From a virus, in IMG/VR virus record IMGVR_UViG_3300005531_000004, positions 1 to 64,000 of that record: DNA of 64,000 bases, one strand, 5' to 3'. The position numbers were made by a program, and so were the translations under genes. Shown piece by piece: positions 9,625 through 17,591 of the stretch. The first letter of the stretch is position 1. Each line of letters begins with the position of its first letter. The notes below the pieces were generated by a model. It searched no databases, had not been told where the DNA came from, and was given only the letters and a program-made list of their open reading frames with translations.

Positions 9625-10557
9625 TTACTCTGACGGAATACCAGTAGGTCTTACAACCTTAGGGGCTGCGGGTGTCTGAGGCACCTCTGCAACTGCTACT
9701 GTAGCTTCCTTAGGAGCGAACTTTGGATCACCCGTTGCTTCAAATGCCTGAGCACGAGTGCGCTTACCTGATTTCACAGTGCGTTCCCAATCAATGATAC
9801 ATAGATCACCGGACGCATCAATATGGTAAGCCATGCCCTCTTTAATACGGGCACCGCAATTAGGACAATCTGCGGGACGACTTCTCTTAGCGTGCCATTG
9901 ACGCTCTTCACCAAAGTACTCACATGCTGCGTGATGCTCTGGGGATAGAATTTCCCCGAGCTTAGCAGGAGCAGATGCTTGTACAGTGTCAGCTTGATCA
10001 ATCAGGAACTTATAATAACCTTCCATACGATCATAGGCACGATTAATTTCTTTTTCGGTGGGTTCCGCTAATAGCTCTTCACCATTAGGACCACGCTTAC
10101 CAACGTTGCCGGGACCATTCAAACTCCAGAATACACCCTTTTTACCAAGATCATGACCAACACTAAAAGAATTTCTTGCGTCAATAACTGCATCTTGGTT
10201 TAGAGTCAGGTTTTCTGAGTTGATAACGTCCATAGCAAAACGACGGGCATCTAAGGTATCAAATCCCATAGCACTCTGATCTACGCTGGTACGAGGAAGA
10301 ACCATGGGCTGTGGGAATCTACCACATACTTGAAATTTCTTACCCTTTGGTCTTCCAACTAAAATAATTTCTTTTGCAATAGGAGGTCTAGAAACCTTGT
10401 ATACTTCTTCTGAGACATTATATAGGTATACATAGTATTCTGGCGCTCTTCCTAGCAAATAATCGAACGCATTAAACTCATAACCAAGATTAAATGCTTC
10501 GTTTTTCGCCCTAGTCAAATCTGGGCGAGTTGTAATTCCGGCGTTAACATCAGCCAT
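9625..10557 (-). CDS. hypothetical late protein with a CxxC zinc-ribbon-like motif
   Basis: A 310-residue protein without a family I can name. Its C-terminal third contains RPADCPNCGARIKEGMAYH, a half zinc ribbon. It also contains KEIILVGRPKGKKFQVCGR and is hydrophilic elsewhere. ATG 10557 overlaps the end of the upstream gene (TAATG), and the ribosome site AAGGAG lies inside the last codons of that gene. It is conserved in position within the capsid-to-connector block, so a minor virion or assembly role is plausible. Confidence 0.55.
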   Translation of the reverse strand: MADVNAGITTRPDLTRAKNEAFNLGYEFNAFDYLLGRAPEYYVYLYNVSEEVYKVSRPPIAKEIILVGRPKGKKFQVCGRFPQPMVLPRTSVDQSAMGFDTLDARRFAMDVINSENLTLNQDAVIDARNSFSVGHDLGKKGVFWSLNGPGNVGKRGPNGEELLAEPTEKEINRAYDRMEGYYKFLIDQADTVQASAPAKLGEILSPEHHAACEYFGEERQWHAKRSRPADCPNCGARIKEGMAYHIDASGDLCIIDWERTVKSGKRTRAQAFEATGDPKFAPKEATVAVAEVPQTPAAPKVVRPTGIPSE

Positions 10558-11327
10558 TAAGTTTTATCTCCTTGAGTCATCCACTGTTGTCGGCCAATCT
10601 CACTGTCTACTGTATGAGCACTGAGTCCTCGACCTAGTTGTTTTGCATTGGTTACCATTTTGTTCCAGTAATGAGTCATTTCTTCTACCTTTTTATCAAT
10701 GATAGATGTACGGCAACCTTGTCTTGAATATGATACTGGACCTTTAAACGACAGAGAGGAGTCTCTCATCACGTCTTCAATCATTTGAAGGTCAGCTTTA
10801 TCTTCTTGTTCTTTTTGCTGCTTTATAGCTTCCATTTTTTTAGCATCAGATATATCTTTTGCCATCATGATAATAGGAACTATAGTTTGAATCAGGTAAG
10901 AATTCAGAGGCATAGGCTCTGTTTTCATATTACCATTCTTCATATCTCTCCACTGTAAATGGTAAAGCACTTTGTATTTACCTTGATAAGGATACTCACC
11001 TAGGGTTTGTAATCCTGTTTCGTCATCGTAGTTTCCTACATAGTAGCTTTCGGGGGTTCCATAAACTACAGCGTCTTCCCATTGCATCAGGAGCCAGCAA
11101 GGGCTACCATGACCAATAAGTAAATCTCTATAACCTTTAAAGGAGGGCTGATTCTCCGGGTGCCAATGTCCCCCTGCGCGATATAAGCACTCGTCTTCAC
11201 CGCCTTGACCCCAACGTACTATAAAATTGGGCATGTCGTAGCGGTTAAAACCACCAACTTCATTTAGCCTATCTTGAAATTCTTGGGGACATTGATAAAG
11301 TTGGTAAGTATCTTTACGATTACTCAT
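10557..11327 (-). CDS. hypothetical late protein
   Basis: A 256-residue protein, aromatic in the first half (FIVRWGQGGEDECLYRAGGH, WLLMQWEDAVVYG) and helical and charged afterwards (MMAKDISDAKKMEAIKQQKE). No family recognised. It overlaps its upstream neighbour by eight bases and couples to the downstream one through TAATG. The Trp-rich part followed by a coiled coil would fit a structural adaptor, but that is inference. Confidence 0.55.
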   Translation of the reverse strand: MSNRKDTYQLYQCPQEFQDRLNEVGGFNRYDMPNFIVRWGQGGEDECLYRAGGHWHPENQPSFKGYRDLLIGHGSPCWLLMQWEDAVVYGTPESYYVGNYDDETGLQTLGEYPYQGKYKVLYHLQWRDMKNGNMKTEPMPLNSYLIQTIVPIIMMAKDISDAKKMEAIKQQKEQEDKADLQMIEDVMRDSSLSFKGPVSYSRQGCRTSIIDKKVEEMTHYWNKMVTNAKQLGRGLSAHTVDSEIGRQQWMTQGDKT

Positions 11328-11619
11328 TTGAATTGCTCTGAGCCTTCTTTAATGCTTCTATCTGAGCCTTCTTTTTCTTTACATATTCATCCACTTCGGT
11401 ACGCAGAGCGGCTTTTTCTTCTTCTGTCTTAGCAAGTCTTTCTTCCATAATGAAATTAATCAATATAGCAGCCGTATCAGCAGCCGTGTATAAATCAGCT
11501 AAATGTTGACTTATAGCTTGTAATTGCGCTTGGAAAGCTCTACGGCTTACAGGTTGTGACCACCAATCAGGGGAAAGAGCTTGCTGTATGACATCATCTG
11601 GTCTAATGATTTCTGACAT
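11320..11619 (-). CDS. small helical hypothetical protein
   Basis: A 99-residue protein that is almost all predicted helix, ending in a charged coiled coil (ERLAKTEEEKAALRTEVDEY, then KKKKAQIEAL). It shares one base with the co-chaperonin gene upstream and eight with the gene downstream. The function is unknown; compact coiled-coil proteins in this position are often assembly factors. Confidence 0.55.
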   Translation of the reverse strand: MSEIIRPDDVIQQALSPDWWSQPVSRRAFQAQLQAISQHLADLYTAADTAAILINFIMEERLAKTEEEKAALRTEVDEYVKKKKAQIEALKKAQSNSNE

Positions 11620-12242
11620 CAGTTTTCCTTTGGACTCTCAACCATACGCACATCTTGTACCCTGATTAGACGAATGCCGTTTTCAACTTTTTCGTAGTTT
11701 ACTTTAATAGCTCTACAAAGTTGTTTTACTCGCTCTTCATCAATAGGAAACAACTCTGAGTTGTAGTCTCCATAAAAAATTCTATCTCCGGGTTTAACAA
11801 AGTCACTAGTAGGAAACTTTACTCCACCCATAACTACTGAGCCTCCAGTAGCCAAAACAATACCAGTATTAGTATGTTGTCTATAAGCCGATGAAGTGAT
11901 AATTCCTGTCTTTTTATTTCTTACGCTTCCATCTTCTAGCAGTTCTTCATCAGGATCAATAGACACTCTCATAACAAGTAGGCGATCCAGAATAGGTCTA
12001 CCTATTTCGTATTCTTTATCTGGAAATTCTTTTACAACTGTGTTTTCTGCTACTTTAACTTCCTTGAATGAATCAAGGTAATTATGTCTTTTGTCAATTA
12101 CTGTTAATGACGGTTCCTCTTGATTTTCCTGAGAAACCATAGACGGATTAATAATAATCTCGTCGTCTACAGTAGCATGACCGCCAGCGAATTGAGCACT
12201 TCTAGCGCCCTTCGCCAGCTTATCTCCACCACCTAATCCCAT
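11619..12242 (-). CDS. GroES-like co-chaperonin
   Basis: A 207-residue protein whose central part fits the chaperonin-10 fold: RPILDRLLVMRVSIDPDEE, a mobile-loop-like stretch KTGIITSSAYRQHTNTGIVL, then FVKPGDRIFYGDY. GroES-family proteins cap the GroEL cage; T4 gp31 is the known phage analogue, needed to fold the capsid protein. It is twice the length of bacterial GroES, with an extra N-terminal 80 residues and a C-terminal extension. It lies in the head gene block next to the capsid gene, which supports a role in capsid folding. Confidence 0.75.
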   Translation of the reverse strand: MGLGGGDKLAKGARSAQFAGGHATVDDEIIINPSMVSQENQEEPSLTVIDKRHNYLDSFKEVKVAENTVVKEFPDKEYEIGRPILDRLLVMRVSIDPDEELLEDGSVRNKKTGIITSSAYRQHTNTGIVLATGGSVVMGGVKFPTSDFVKPGDRIFYGDYNSELFPIDEERVKQLCRAIKVNYEKVENGIRLIRVQDVRMVESPKEN

Positions 12243-12542
12243 TTATTGCTCCTGAGTCTCGTCTACTAATATGTATGGATAATTTCTTTTGAAAGCTTTT
12301 CTTGCTTCGTCTCGGTCTAAAATTCCGGCCTTATACGCATCTACAATTTCTTGTCCAATTGTTCTCGCTTGGGCATAAGTATTGTAATAATAAGTATAAG
12401 GCTGGGGGGTATTAAATACCCATGGATCGGATGTACTACCGATATTTACTGCTGGATTATTTTGCATCTGAGTCTCCATTTGTTCCTCTAACTGGCTAAA
12501 ATTCACGGTGAAATAGCCAGAATTAGAGGGTTCCTGCCACAC
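12243..12542 (-). CDS. hypothetical small late protein
   Basis: A 99-residue protein, Gln/Asn/Tyr-rich at the start (TPQPYTYYYNTYAQARTIGQ), with a helical C-terminus (DRDEARKAFKRNYPYILVDE). No family recognised. Its last codons contain the ribosome site ACTCAGGAG for the co-chaperonin gene, which starts one base after its stop. Confidence 0.5.
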   Translation of the reverse strand: MWQEPSNSGYFTVNFSQLEEQMETQMQNNPAVNIGSTSDPWVFNTPQPYTYYYNTYAQARTIGQEIVDAYKAGILDRDEARKAFKRNYPYILVDETQEQ

Positions 12543-12554
12543 TTTTTACCGTGG

Positions 12555-13073
12555 TTAGTTGGCAGTAAGTTCGTACTGAGTCAAATATTTTAATGCCTTA
12601 GAGGTCCATGAGTCCCATCGGGCTTCATACAGACCGTATATGTCTTTCAAAATTTTTTCCAAATAGCTAAGATTAATATTACAATCGGCGCATAAAAGAC
12701 CGCGCACGCATTCTCCACAACTTTTGGTTTTAACATCACAACACTGATGATTATGATCTACCTGTAATCTTTGAATAGTACCATGATGATGACTTAAATG
12801 CTGACAAATAGCACAAAGTCCATTTTGAGCAATAAGTTTATCTCTGTACCATTCTACAGTTACACCATATTTTTTCATTTCTCGTGCAAACTCTCTGGCA
12901 CGATAAAATTCTGGGTTTTCTAAACGATCACGTCTTGCTTTTTCAGCATTGCGCTTTAAGTATTCTGGGTTTTCCGCTCTATATTTACGAGCTTTTTCTT
13001 TTAATTCTTCCTTATGTTGTTCATGCCAAGGGTAGCCTTCATAAGGTTTTGTACTTCTTCTTTTTTGTACCAA
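12555..13073 (-). CDS. HNH homing endonuclease, endonuclease VII type
   Basis: A 172-residue protein with a basic N-terminal helix and then a zinc-coordinating HNH domain like phage recombination endonuclease VII. Its motifs are NGLCAICQHLSHH, LQVDHNHQCC, KTKSCGECVRGLLCADCNIN and a final helix. The start is TTG 13073 with AGGAG upstream inside a small hairpin. It lies between the capsid gene and the 12243-12542 gene, and its leader carries the kissing-loop element at 13078-13119. Confidence 0.88.
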   Translation of the reverse strand: MVQKRRSTKPYEGYPWHEQHKEELKEKARKYRAENPEYLKRNAEKARRDRLENPEFYRAREFAREMKKYGVTVEWYRDKLIAQNGLCAICQHLSHHHGTIQRLQVDHNHQCCDVKTKSCGECVRGLLCADCNINLSYLEKILKDIYGLYEARWDSWTSKALKYLTQYELTAN

Positions 13074-13077
13074 TTTT

Positions 13078-13119
13078 CTCTCCTAATAGAGTGAGAAGGG
13101 GATAGATTAGGCTATCCCC
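13078..13119 (-). promoter_or_regulatory. kissing-loop leader element, copy C
   Basis: On the minus transcript the first hairpin is GGGGAUAG-CCUAAU-CUAUCCCC. The second hairpin is CUCU-AUUAGG-AGAG, ending five bases before the TTG start of the endonuclease. The loops CCUAAU and AUUAGG are exact complements, and the second contains the AGG of the ribosome binding site. A further hairpin (CTTTGAG...CTCAAAG, about 13127-13149) precedes them. Four similar copies occur elsewhere with different but still complementary loops. Confidence 0.75.
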
Positions 13120-13183
13120 TCCACGCTTTGAGTTCATGAGGCTCAAAGTTTCACAATCAAAAACACATCTAAGTTATTTAAAA

Positions 13184-13268
13184 TCAGATGGTCGGAACTG
13201 CTGCATTCTGGATATACAGACCTGCTCTTGGAGCAGCGTTTGCCAAATTGAAGCAGCAATTATACGCG
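13184..13268 (-). CDS. major capsid protein, exon 3 (C-terminus)
   Basis: This short open segment encodes FAYNCCFNLANAAPRAGLYI followed by QNAAVPTI and TGA at 13184-13186. The C-terminal style (GLYIxNxxVPT) is what phage coat proteins with this ending show. It has no start of its own, and the upstream frame is closed by a stop inside intron 2. The phase matches exon 2 exactly. The splice position is inferred from phase and the group I rule (exon U before, intron G last). Confidence 0.7.
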
Positions 13269-13456
13269 CATTGTTGTTACTCAGTGTATGAGGTGCAATC
13301 ATTTCTGTTGCACTCACATGGTTTTATTCCCATGTGATCGGACTATTGCATCGTCATTTAGACGTTTCTTCGCTTAGTCTCTCACGGTCCCTATTGGGTT
13401 CCGCCTCGTTGCCATTTCAGGGTTCGAGTCAATCAGAAGAAATTTATACATGTCCT
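13269..13456 (-). ncRNA. group I intron 2 of the capsid gene, no ORF
   Basis: About 188 bases between capsid exons 2 and 3. The minus strand shows group I core elements: a P4/P6-like AATGGCAACGAGGCGGAACC, then the P7 half GTGAGAGACTAAG (13372-13384) and its partner AATAGTCCGA (about 13339-13348). The proposed 5' splice is ACGTT/AGGAC and the 3' splice is CAATG/CGCG. In-frame stops inside (GTA TAA right after exon 2) mean the coat protein would be truncated without splicing. Ends are accurate only within a few bases. Confidence 0.75.
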
Positions 13457-14362
13457 AACGTAACGTTCAACATGTGTGAGGTAAGGTATGACCCGCTTGA
13501 GGTACTGTTACCGATATCAGGCACTGGAGCAACTACATTCCCGCCCCCGAAGTCATAAAGCTCAAGAGGTGAAAGTTCGCCCATGTACCAGTTGTCCATT
13601 ACCAGCAAATCCATACGGTTTGGTGAGAATGTCCAACTCTTGTGATACTTACGGCCACCAAACTCATTAGCAAAGTGCTTCTTAGACATATCGAGTGTCT
13701 TGTCGCCCTTTACTTCTTGAGCATTGATGATTTGTACGTTGTAGTACAAATTGCTCTGAGCCATTGCCTGCTCAGGAGGACCGTACCAGATACCACTTTC
13801 GATGCTATCAGCGTCTGGACCCAATGCACGACCTAGGAGCACTTCTGCTCTCTGGGCAATGTTTGGAGTCAATGCAGCACCAGCTAGGTTAATAGTTGGA
13901 GTGCTTAGACGACCGGGATAAGCGTTACGGTTCAAACCTGCAATAGTACCAGTGTTTGAGTTAACGTCCCATGCCTTGATACCAAGGATTGAGTTACCTG
14001 CTCCATAAGTTGCACCCTGAACAACTACATAGTCAGTTACCACTACGTCTGAAGGCAGAGCAGTGCTGAAATATAGAGTGTTGCTAGGTCCGTCAACGTA
14101 GGAAATCGTTGCGGAAGTGATACCACCACCAGTACGCTGTACGCCACCAGTGCTGTAGAACTTAACTACTTGCTGATCTGAAAATGCAACTGCCACGTTC
14201 ATACCAACAATGCTAGCAGTCTGTGCTGCGGGTGAACCACCACTTAGAGTGATAGTTGCGGTTGAAGGAATCTGGTCAATTGCACCAGAACCGTCTGAGT
14301 TAATCAGACCTTCAATACCCTGCATAGCAGCGTCTAGCGAATTCTTCATTTCTTGTGCTTTA
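13457..14362 (-). CDS. major capsid protein, exon 2
   Basis: This exon contributes about 302 codons, from KAQEMKNSLDAAMQGIEGLI (the segment preceding NSDGSGAIDQIP, typical of phage coat proteins) to SYLTSHMLNVT. Only the part from an internal ATG at 14349 looks like a separate gene. The 13 bases before it are open, in phase, and reach the intron 1 border. The middle contains IAQRAEVLLGRALGPDADSI and GGRKYHKSWTFSPNRMDLLV. Spliced to exons 1 and 3, the protein is 454 residues, a usual size for a major capsid protein. Confidence 0.82.
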
Positions 14363-15144
14363 CAAATATGTTACTAGCTAAAAGCTAGGTATGACATTTC
14401 TGCCACACTCTGCATATCACTATGCAGTTCGGACTATATCATCATCCACAAGGACAAAAATCTAAATCTCCAGCAGCATCACATACTTTTACATTACATC
14501 CTGTGGAAGTATGCTCTGAAACTAGATGATTACATTTTGTACACTTTGGAGTCCTGCGTGTAGTCTCTACGGGTTTAGAATCGGAAGGTAGTGTACCGTT
14601 GAGTTTTTGCATTTGCTTTCTCAACTGGTCTCTTTTCTCTACCACCGCAGAATCAAGCGGCACCCCAATCTCATTCGAATAAGTCTCAATGAATTGTAGT
14701 GCTATTTTTGCTTGTTCCTTTTTCGCAACTAGGTAAGGTAACAAACCAAGAATAAAACTCTTTTGTTTGTCTCTGTGTGTTACGTGCCATGCATACCGAG
14801 TTTTATAATGAGGCTTTCGACCTTCATTGCTTCCCGGCAGTGGCTTGCCTCCAAAATTCAAGGCTATCCATTCCATGACTTCTTTGTTGGTATTACTTAC
14901 TGAGATATTCAGTTTATATACCACGTAACGCTTCTTACTTCCATCCGGTTTTCTTTGAACCGAGAAGGTTTTGACGATAGCGAATGTTCCTTCGCCATCC
15001 ATGAAACCTGCAAGGTATGAAAACTTACTTTGCTTTGTCATTCTATCTTCCCTCGGGATTGTCTATTTCCATCTTTAGGATAACAGGTTTTCCCCGATAT
15101 AGCAAGATTATTTCTACGCCATGTATTACTACGCAGCCGCTGCT
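14363..15144 (-). ncRNA. group I intron 1 of the capsid gene, carrying a LAGLIDADG ORF
   Basis: About 782 bases separating capsid exons 1 and 2. The P7 halves are visible on the minus strand: CGTAGAGACTACACGC (around 14556-14572), inside the endonuclease reading frame, and GATGATATAGTCCGAAC (around 14428-14444) just after its stop. ACAATCCCGAGG (near 15050-15061) looks like the P4 region. Proposed junctions are ACTTT/AGCAGC and ATTTG/TAAAGC, which keep the coat frame open (VNTF-KAQEM). The endonuclease ORF lies at 14442-15041. Confidence 0.8.
14442..15041 (-). CDS. intron-encoded LAGLIDADG homing endonuclease
   Basis: A 199-residue protein with the helix FSYLAGFMDGEGTFAIVKTF at residues 7-26 and a second helix-like region KSFILGLLPYLVAKKEQAKI. 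The C-terminus adds KCTKCNHLVSEHTSTGCN...CPCG, a Cys-rich zinc-type tail unusual for the family. It would cut the intron-less capsid allele to spread the intron. Codons for ETTRRT also form the P7 strand of the intron core, so this stretch is under two constraints. Confidence 0.87.
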   Translation of the reverse strand: MTKQSKFSYLAGFMDGEGTFAIVKTFSVQRKPDGSKKRYVVYKLNISVSNTNKEVMEWIALNFGGKPLPGSNEGRKPHYKTRYAWHVTHRDKQKSFILGLLPYLVAKKEQAKIALQFIETYSNEIGVPLDSAVVEKRDQLRKQMQKLNGTLPSDSKPVETTRRTPKCTKCNHLVSEHTSTGCNVKVCDAAGDLDFCPCG

Positions 15145-15518
15145 AAAGTATTAACAGCGAACAAGCCCTTTTGCTTGCTGTCAGTTGATGCCTGTGCCAA
15201 CCATGAGATTTCACACACGTTGAACAAATATACAGGGGCAAGCGCAAATGATGCCCACTGTGAACCAGAACCACGCAGCATTGAATCAGCGTTACCAGTT
15301 CCCTGCGAAATTGCCGCACCGCTTTGTACACGGAAAGGAACACGGAATGATGGACGCTGAACGCCGCCTGCGTTAGACTGGTTGCTTACAGGAATCTTAG
15401 TTGCTTCATTCTTGAAAAGAGTGTAAGCAGTAGTGCCATGGAAAACTAGGTCGGGAATCTCTTTTGCAAACGCATCAAGTTCGACAGCTTCCACAGCCGC
15501 TTCTAGTAATGCAGCCAT
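15145..15518 (-). CDS. major capsid protein, exon 1 (N-terminus)
   Basis: The exon starts at ATG 15518 (MAALLEAAVEAVELDAFAKE) and runs through FRVPFRVQSGAAISQGTGNA to KQKGLFAVNTF. The Phe codon is completed by exon 2. Unspliced, the frame continues only five codons to a stop at 15129. Exons 1, 2 and 3 sum to 1365 bases, exactly 455 codons including the stop, with phases that match. The protein forms the head shell. It follows a minor structural gene and a leader with a tRNA-like element. Confidence 0.85.
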
Positions 15519-15698
15519 TTAATTTTTTTCCATTATTAATGTACATCCATGAAGTTTCTGTCACTTCACCAATGCCATGTGAGTCATAATGAGAACCTAT
15601 GTACTGCCTCTACTCTTTTCCCTGAGCATATTTAAGGTGTTATCGCCACCACAAGGTACTTCGAATAGGTTATAACTTATAAAGTATGGTTCTTTATA

Positions 15699-15770
15699 CT
15701 GTAAAATTGAAAGGACTTGCACCCTTCATTCTCCCCGTAGGGCGTTCTACTATTGAACCAGATTTTACAG
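15699..15770 (-). ncRNA. tRNA-like element without an anticodon arm, upstream of the capsid gene
   Basis: The minus strand folds as a tRNA with a 9-pair acceptor stem (CTGTAAAAT with ATTTTACAG), a D-arm GTTC-AATAGTA-GAAC, and a T-arm AAGGG-TGCAAGT-CCTTT. The T-loop is the same as in real tRNAs of this phage. In place of the anticodon arm is a stub CCC-TACG-GGG with a UNCG tetraloop. No CCA is encoded. It stands in the 288-base gap 15519-15806, which has further hairpins (about 15547-15566, 15636-15650, 15776-15796) and no gene. Confidence 0.55.
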
Positions 15771-15806
15771 CATAAGGAGCCACACTTAGTAGCTCCATAA
15801 AACTTT

Positions 15807-16127
15807 TTACACATTATCGACGTGTTCTATAACAATAACTCCGGTAGTAGTGCTAGCATTGTTAGTAGAAGCTGTGATATGAAAACTTATAATTCCAGAA
15901 CTATCCGGTTCTGCTAAAGCAAATACTGATGGTTGAAAACTGCCTTGGTAATATTGGTAATAAGTAGACGCTTGATCAAGACTGATGCTTGCATCACTTC
16001 CTCCACCTGTAGAAAACACAGAAATAATATAATTTCCTGTAGGTAGATTAAAACTTGCTAAAGATACGCTTGTACCAGACTGCCCTGCTCCAAATGAATG
16101 AGAAAAACTTTTTGTGATAGTTTTCAA
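15807..16127 (-). CDS. small structural protein, decoration- or fibre-like
   Basis: A 106-residue Ser/Thr/Gly-rich protein with alternating hydrophobic residues (GTSVSLASFNLPTGNYIISV, IISFHITASTNNASTTTGVI), predicted to be a beta sandwich. No family named. Its place just upstream of the capsid gene suggests a head decoration protein, by inference only. It starts one base before the end of the glycosyltransferase at 16129. Confidence 0.55.
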   Translation of the reverse strand: MKTITKSFSHSFGAGQSGTSVSLASFNLPTGNYIISVFSTGGGSDASISLDQASTYYQYYQGSFQPSVFALAEPDSSGIISFHITASTNNASTTTGVIVIEHVDNV

Positions 16128-16128
16128 T

Positions 16129-16806
16129 TTAAATCTCCTTCGATTGTTTATAGCTAGTCAACATCTTATCAGCCGTATATACTTCTGGACTAATACATAA
16201 ATGCGATGTGATCACATTGTTATTTGGTTTAGGTAACGTTGGAAAAGCTCCATATCTGGGATCAACCACTAAATCAATACCATGATTCCCCAACATGTCT
16301 CTTACCCAACCGTCATCATTCCACGATGTAACTTCTGAATTTGCAGTTATTTCAAGTGAATCTCTATTTAACCAATATCCCCCACCATTTTCTCCTCCAC
16401 AATACTTCATAGATTCATATCCAGACTGTAATAAACGTTCTACGTCTATTAACACATCACTATAAGATTGAAAGAGAAAATCATAGCCTTGATTTAAGGC
16501 CCATCTATGACTTTCTCTAGTCTTAAAAGATATGTGCTTATAATCATCCGGCACTGGAACAATAATCTCATCAAATTGGGGGGTGTAAGATATATATTCT
16601 ACATCAGTAGGTTTATCTGTGTACCTACTGCCTCTCTTTTCCCAAGAAAATTTAAATTTTTCAGATTCCTGTACTTTAGTACCGTCTCCTAAAAAAAATT
16701 TATAATCTACATCAGAAATATTTGAAAGAAAAGTGTCTCGTACCGCTTGATTAATTCCATTTCTAGCATAATCTAAACAACTTATTATGGAAATAAAAGG
16801 TTTCAT
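16129..16806 (-). CDS. glycosyltransferase, family 31-like
   Basis: A 225-residue protein laid out like the gene at 5256-5951: ISIISCLDYARNGINQAVRD with a TF near the start, VDYKFFLGDGT, SHRWALNQGYDFLFQSYSDV in the DDD position (Q-S-Y-S-D, so the metal triplet is altered), GGGYWLNRDSLEI and WNDDGWVRDMLGNHGI. It lies among head genes rather than in the sugar operon. Loss of the strict DDD motif leaves catalytic activity uncertain. Confidence 0.6.
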   Translation of the reverse strand: MKPFISIISCLDYARNGINQAVRDTFLSNISDVDYKFFLGDGTKVQESEKFKFSWEKRGSRYTDKPTDVEYISYTPQFDEIIVPVPDDYKHISFKTRESHRWALNQGYDFLFQSYSDVLIDVERLLQSGYESMKYCGGENGGGYWLNRDSLEITANSEVTSWNDDGWVRDMLGNHGIDLVVDPRYGAFPTLPKPNNNVITSHLCISPEVYTADKMLTSYKQSKEI

Positions 16807-17003
16807 TATCCGTTAGCTAAGCTGTTAGTTGTGTTGTACACATCTTGTCCCTCAACCGTTACGTTAGTTCCGGTGGTGGCAAGAGTTACTACAACAGAAC
16901 CAGTGGGACCGCTACCTGATACTGAAGCAACGGTTCCTACTACTGTGACTTGATCACCAGTGGTAACTGGCTTTCCTGCACGATTTGTTACTGGATTACT
17001 CAT
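16806..17003 (-). CDS. small structural-type protein
   Basis: A 65-residue beta-rich protein: GDQVTVVGTVASVSGSGPTG, then SVVVTLATTGTNVTVEGQ. It resembles a minimal OB or barrel domain such as head-decoration proteins, but no family is recognised. It overlaps the end of the HNH gene by four bases and shares one base with the glycosyltransferase downstream. Confidence 0.5.
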   Translation of the reverse strand: MSNPVTNRAGKPVTTGDQVTVVGTVASVSGSGPTGSVVVTLATTGTNVTVEGQDVYNTTNSLANG

Positions 17004-17506
17004 AAAATTCTCTCCTTAATGCTATCTTTGTATTTGTTTCTGAGTCGCGTCATTTCTTTCTTCATCTGGTGATTGAAGCATAAAGTTTGAAATCCTTCTG
17101 GATAACCTTCTTTCTTTAGTGTTCTGTAAAGATTAATTCCAGTACCTCTGATTTCTCTATCTATTGCTCCATCATTATTGACGTGATCCAATGACAGCAT
17201 GTCTGGATCGTCTACATTGCAGTTTTCCCAGCAACACTGCAAGCTTTTATTTTTACCATATTGAACTAGAGCTTCTACCTTTTCATCTTGACGCTTTTTA
17301 TGGTGTCTAAAAGACTCTTTAAGTCTAAACTCTGAATTCTCTTTATACTTTTTACGTTGGTATTCTATTGTATAACTTGATTCCTTGGCTCTAACTTCAG
17401 AATTTTCGGCTCTACGCTTTCTTTTATAAGCGTTTACCTTTGTCCTATTTCTTTTCTGCCAAGCTAATCTACATTCTCTATTTTTATTTGAGTCTTTGTA
17501 AGGCAT
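17000..17506 (-). CDS. HNH homing endonuclease
   Basis: A 168-residue protein with a long basic N-terminal helix. Its HNH core is CCWENCNVDDPDMLSLDHVN, then the asparagine and GFQTLCFNHQMKKEMTR. ATG 17506 follows AGGAG at five bases. It lies between the scaffold-like gene and a small structural gene, preceded by kissing-loop copy A. The HNH-type active site is clear although the outer Cys spacing differs from the endonuclease VII group. Confidence 0.85.
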   Translation of the reverse strand: MPYKDSNKNRECRLAWQKRNRTKVNAYKRKRRAENSEVRAKESSYTIEYQRKKYKENSEFRLKESFRHHKKRQDEKVEALVQYGKNKSLQCCWENCNVDDPDMLSLDHVNNDGAIDREIRGTGINLYRTLKKEGYPEGFQTLCFNHQMKKEMTRLRNKYKDSIKERIL

Positions 17507-17556
17507 ACTCTCCTCGAAAGAGTTTCATAGGGGGCTAGTTCGAGGCTAACCCCCTA
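17507..17556 (-). promoter_or_regulatory. kissing-loop leader element, copy A
   Basis: On the minus transcript hairpin 1 is UAGGGGGUUAG-CCUCGAA-CUAGCCCCCUA, an 11-pair stem. Hairpin 2 is ACUCU-UUCGAGG-AGAGU, directly before the ATG. The seven-base loops are exact complements, and the second carries the GAGG of the ribosome binding site. A third hairpin (TTTCAC...GTGAAA, about 17565-17587) precedes them after the scaffold gene. Hairpin 1 alone could also act as a terminator. Confidence 0.75.
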
Positions 17557-17591
17557 TTACTTAATTTCACCCCGCTAAGAGTGAAAATATC

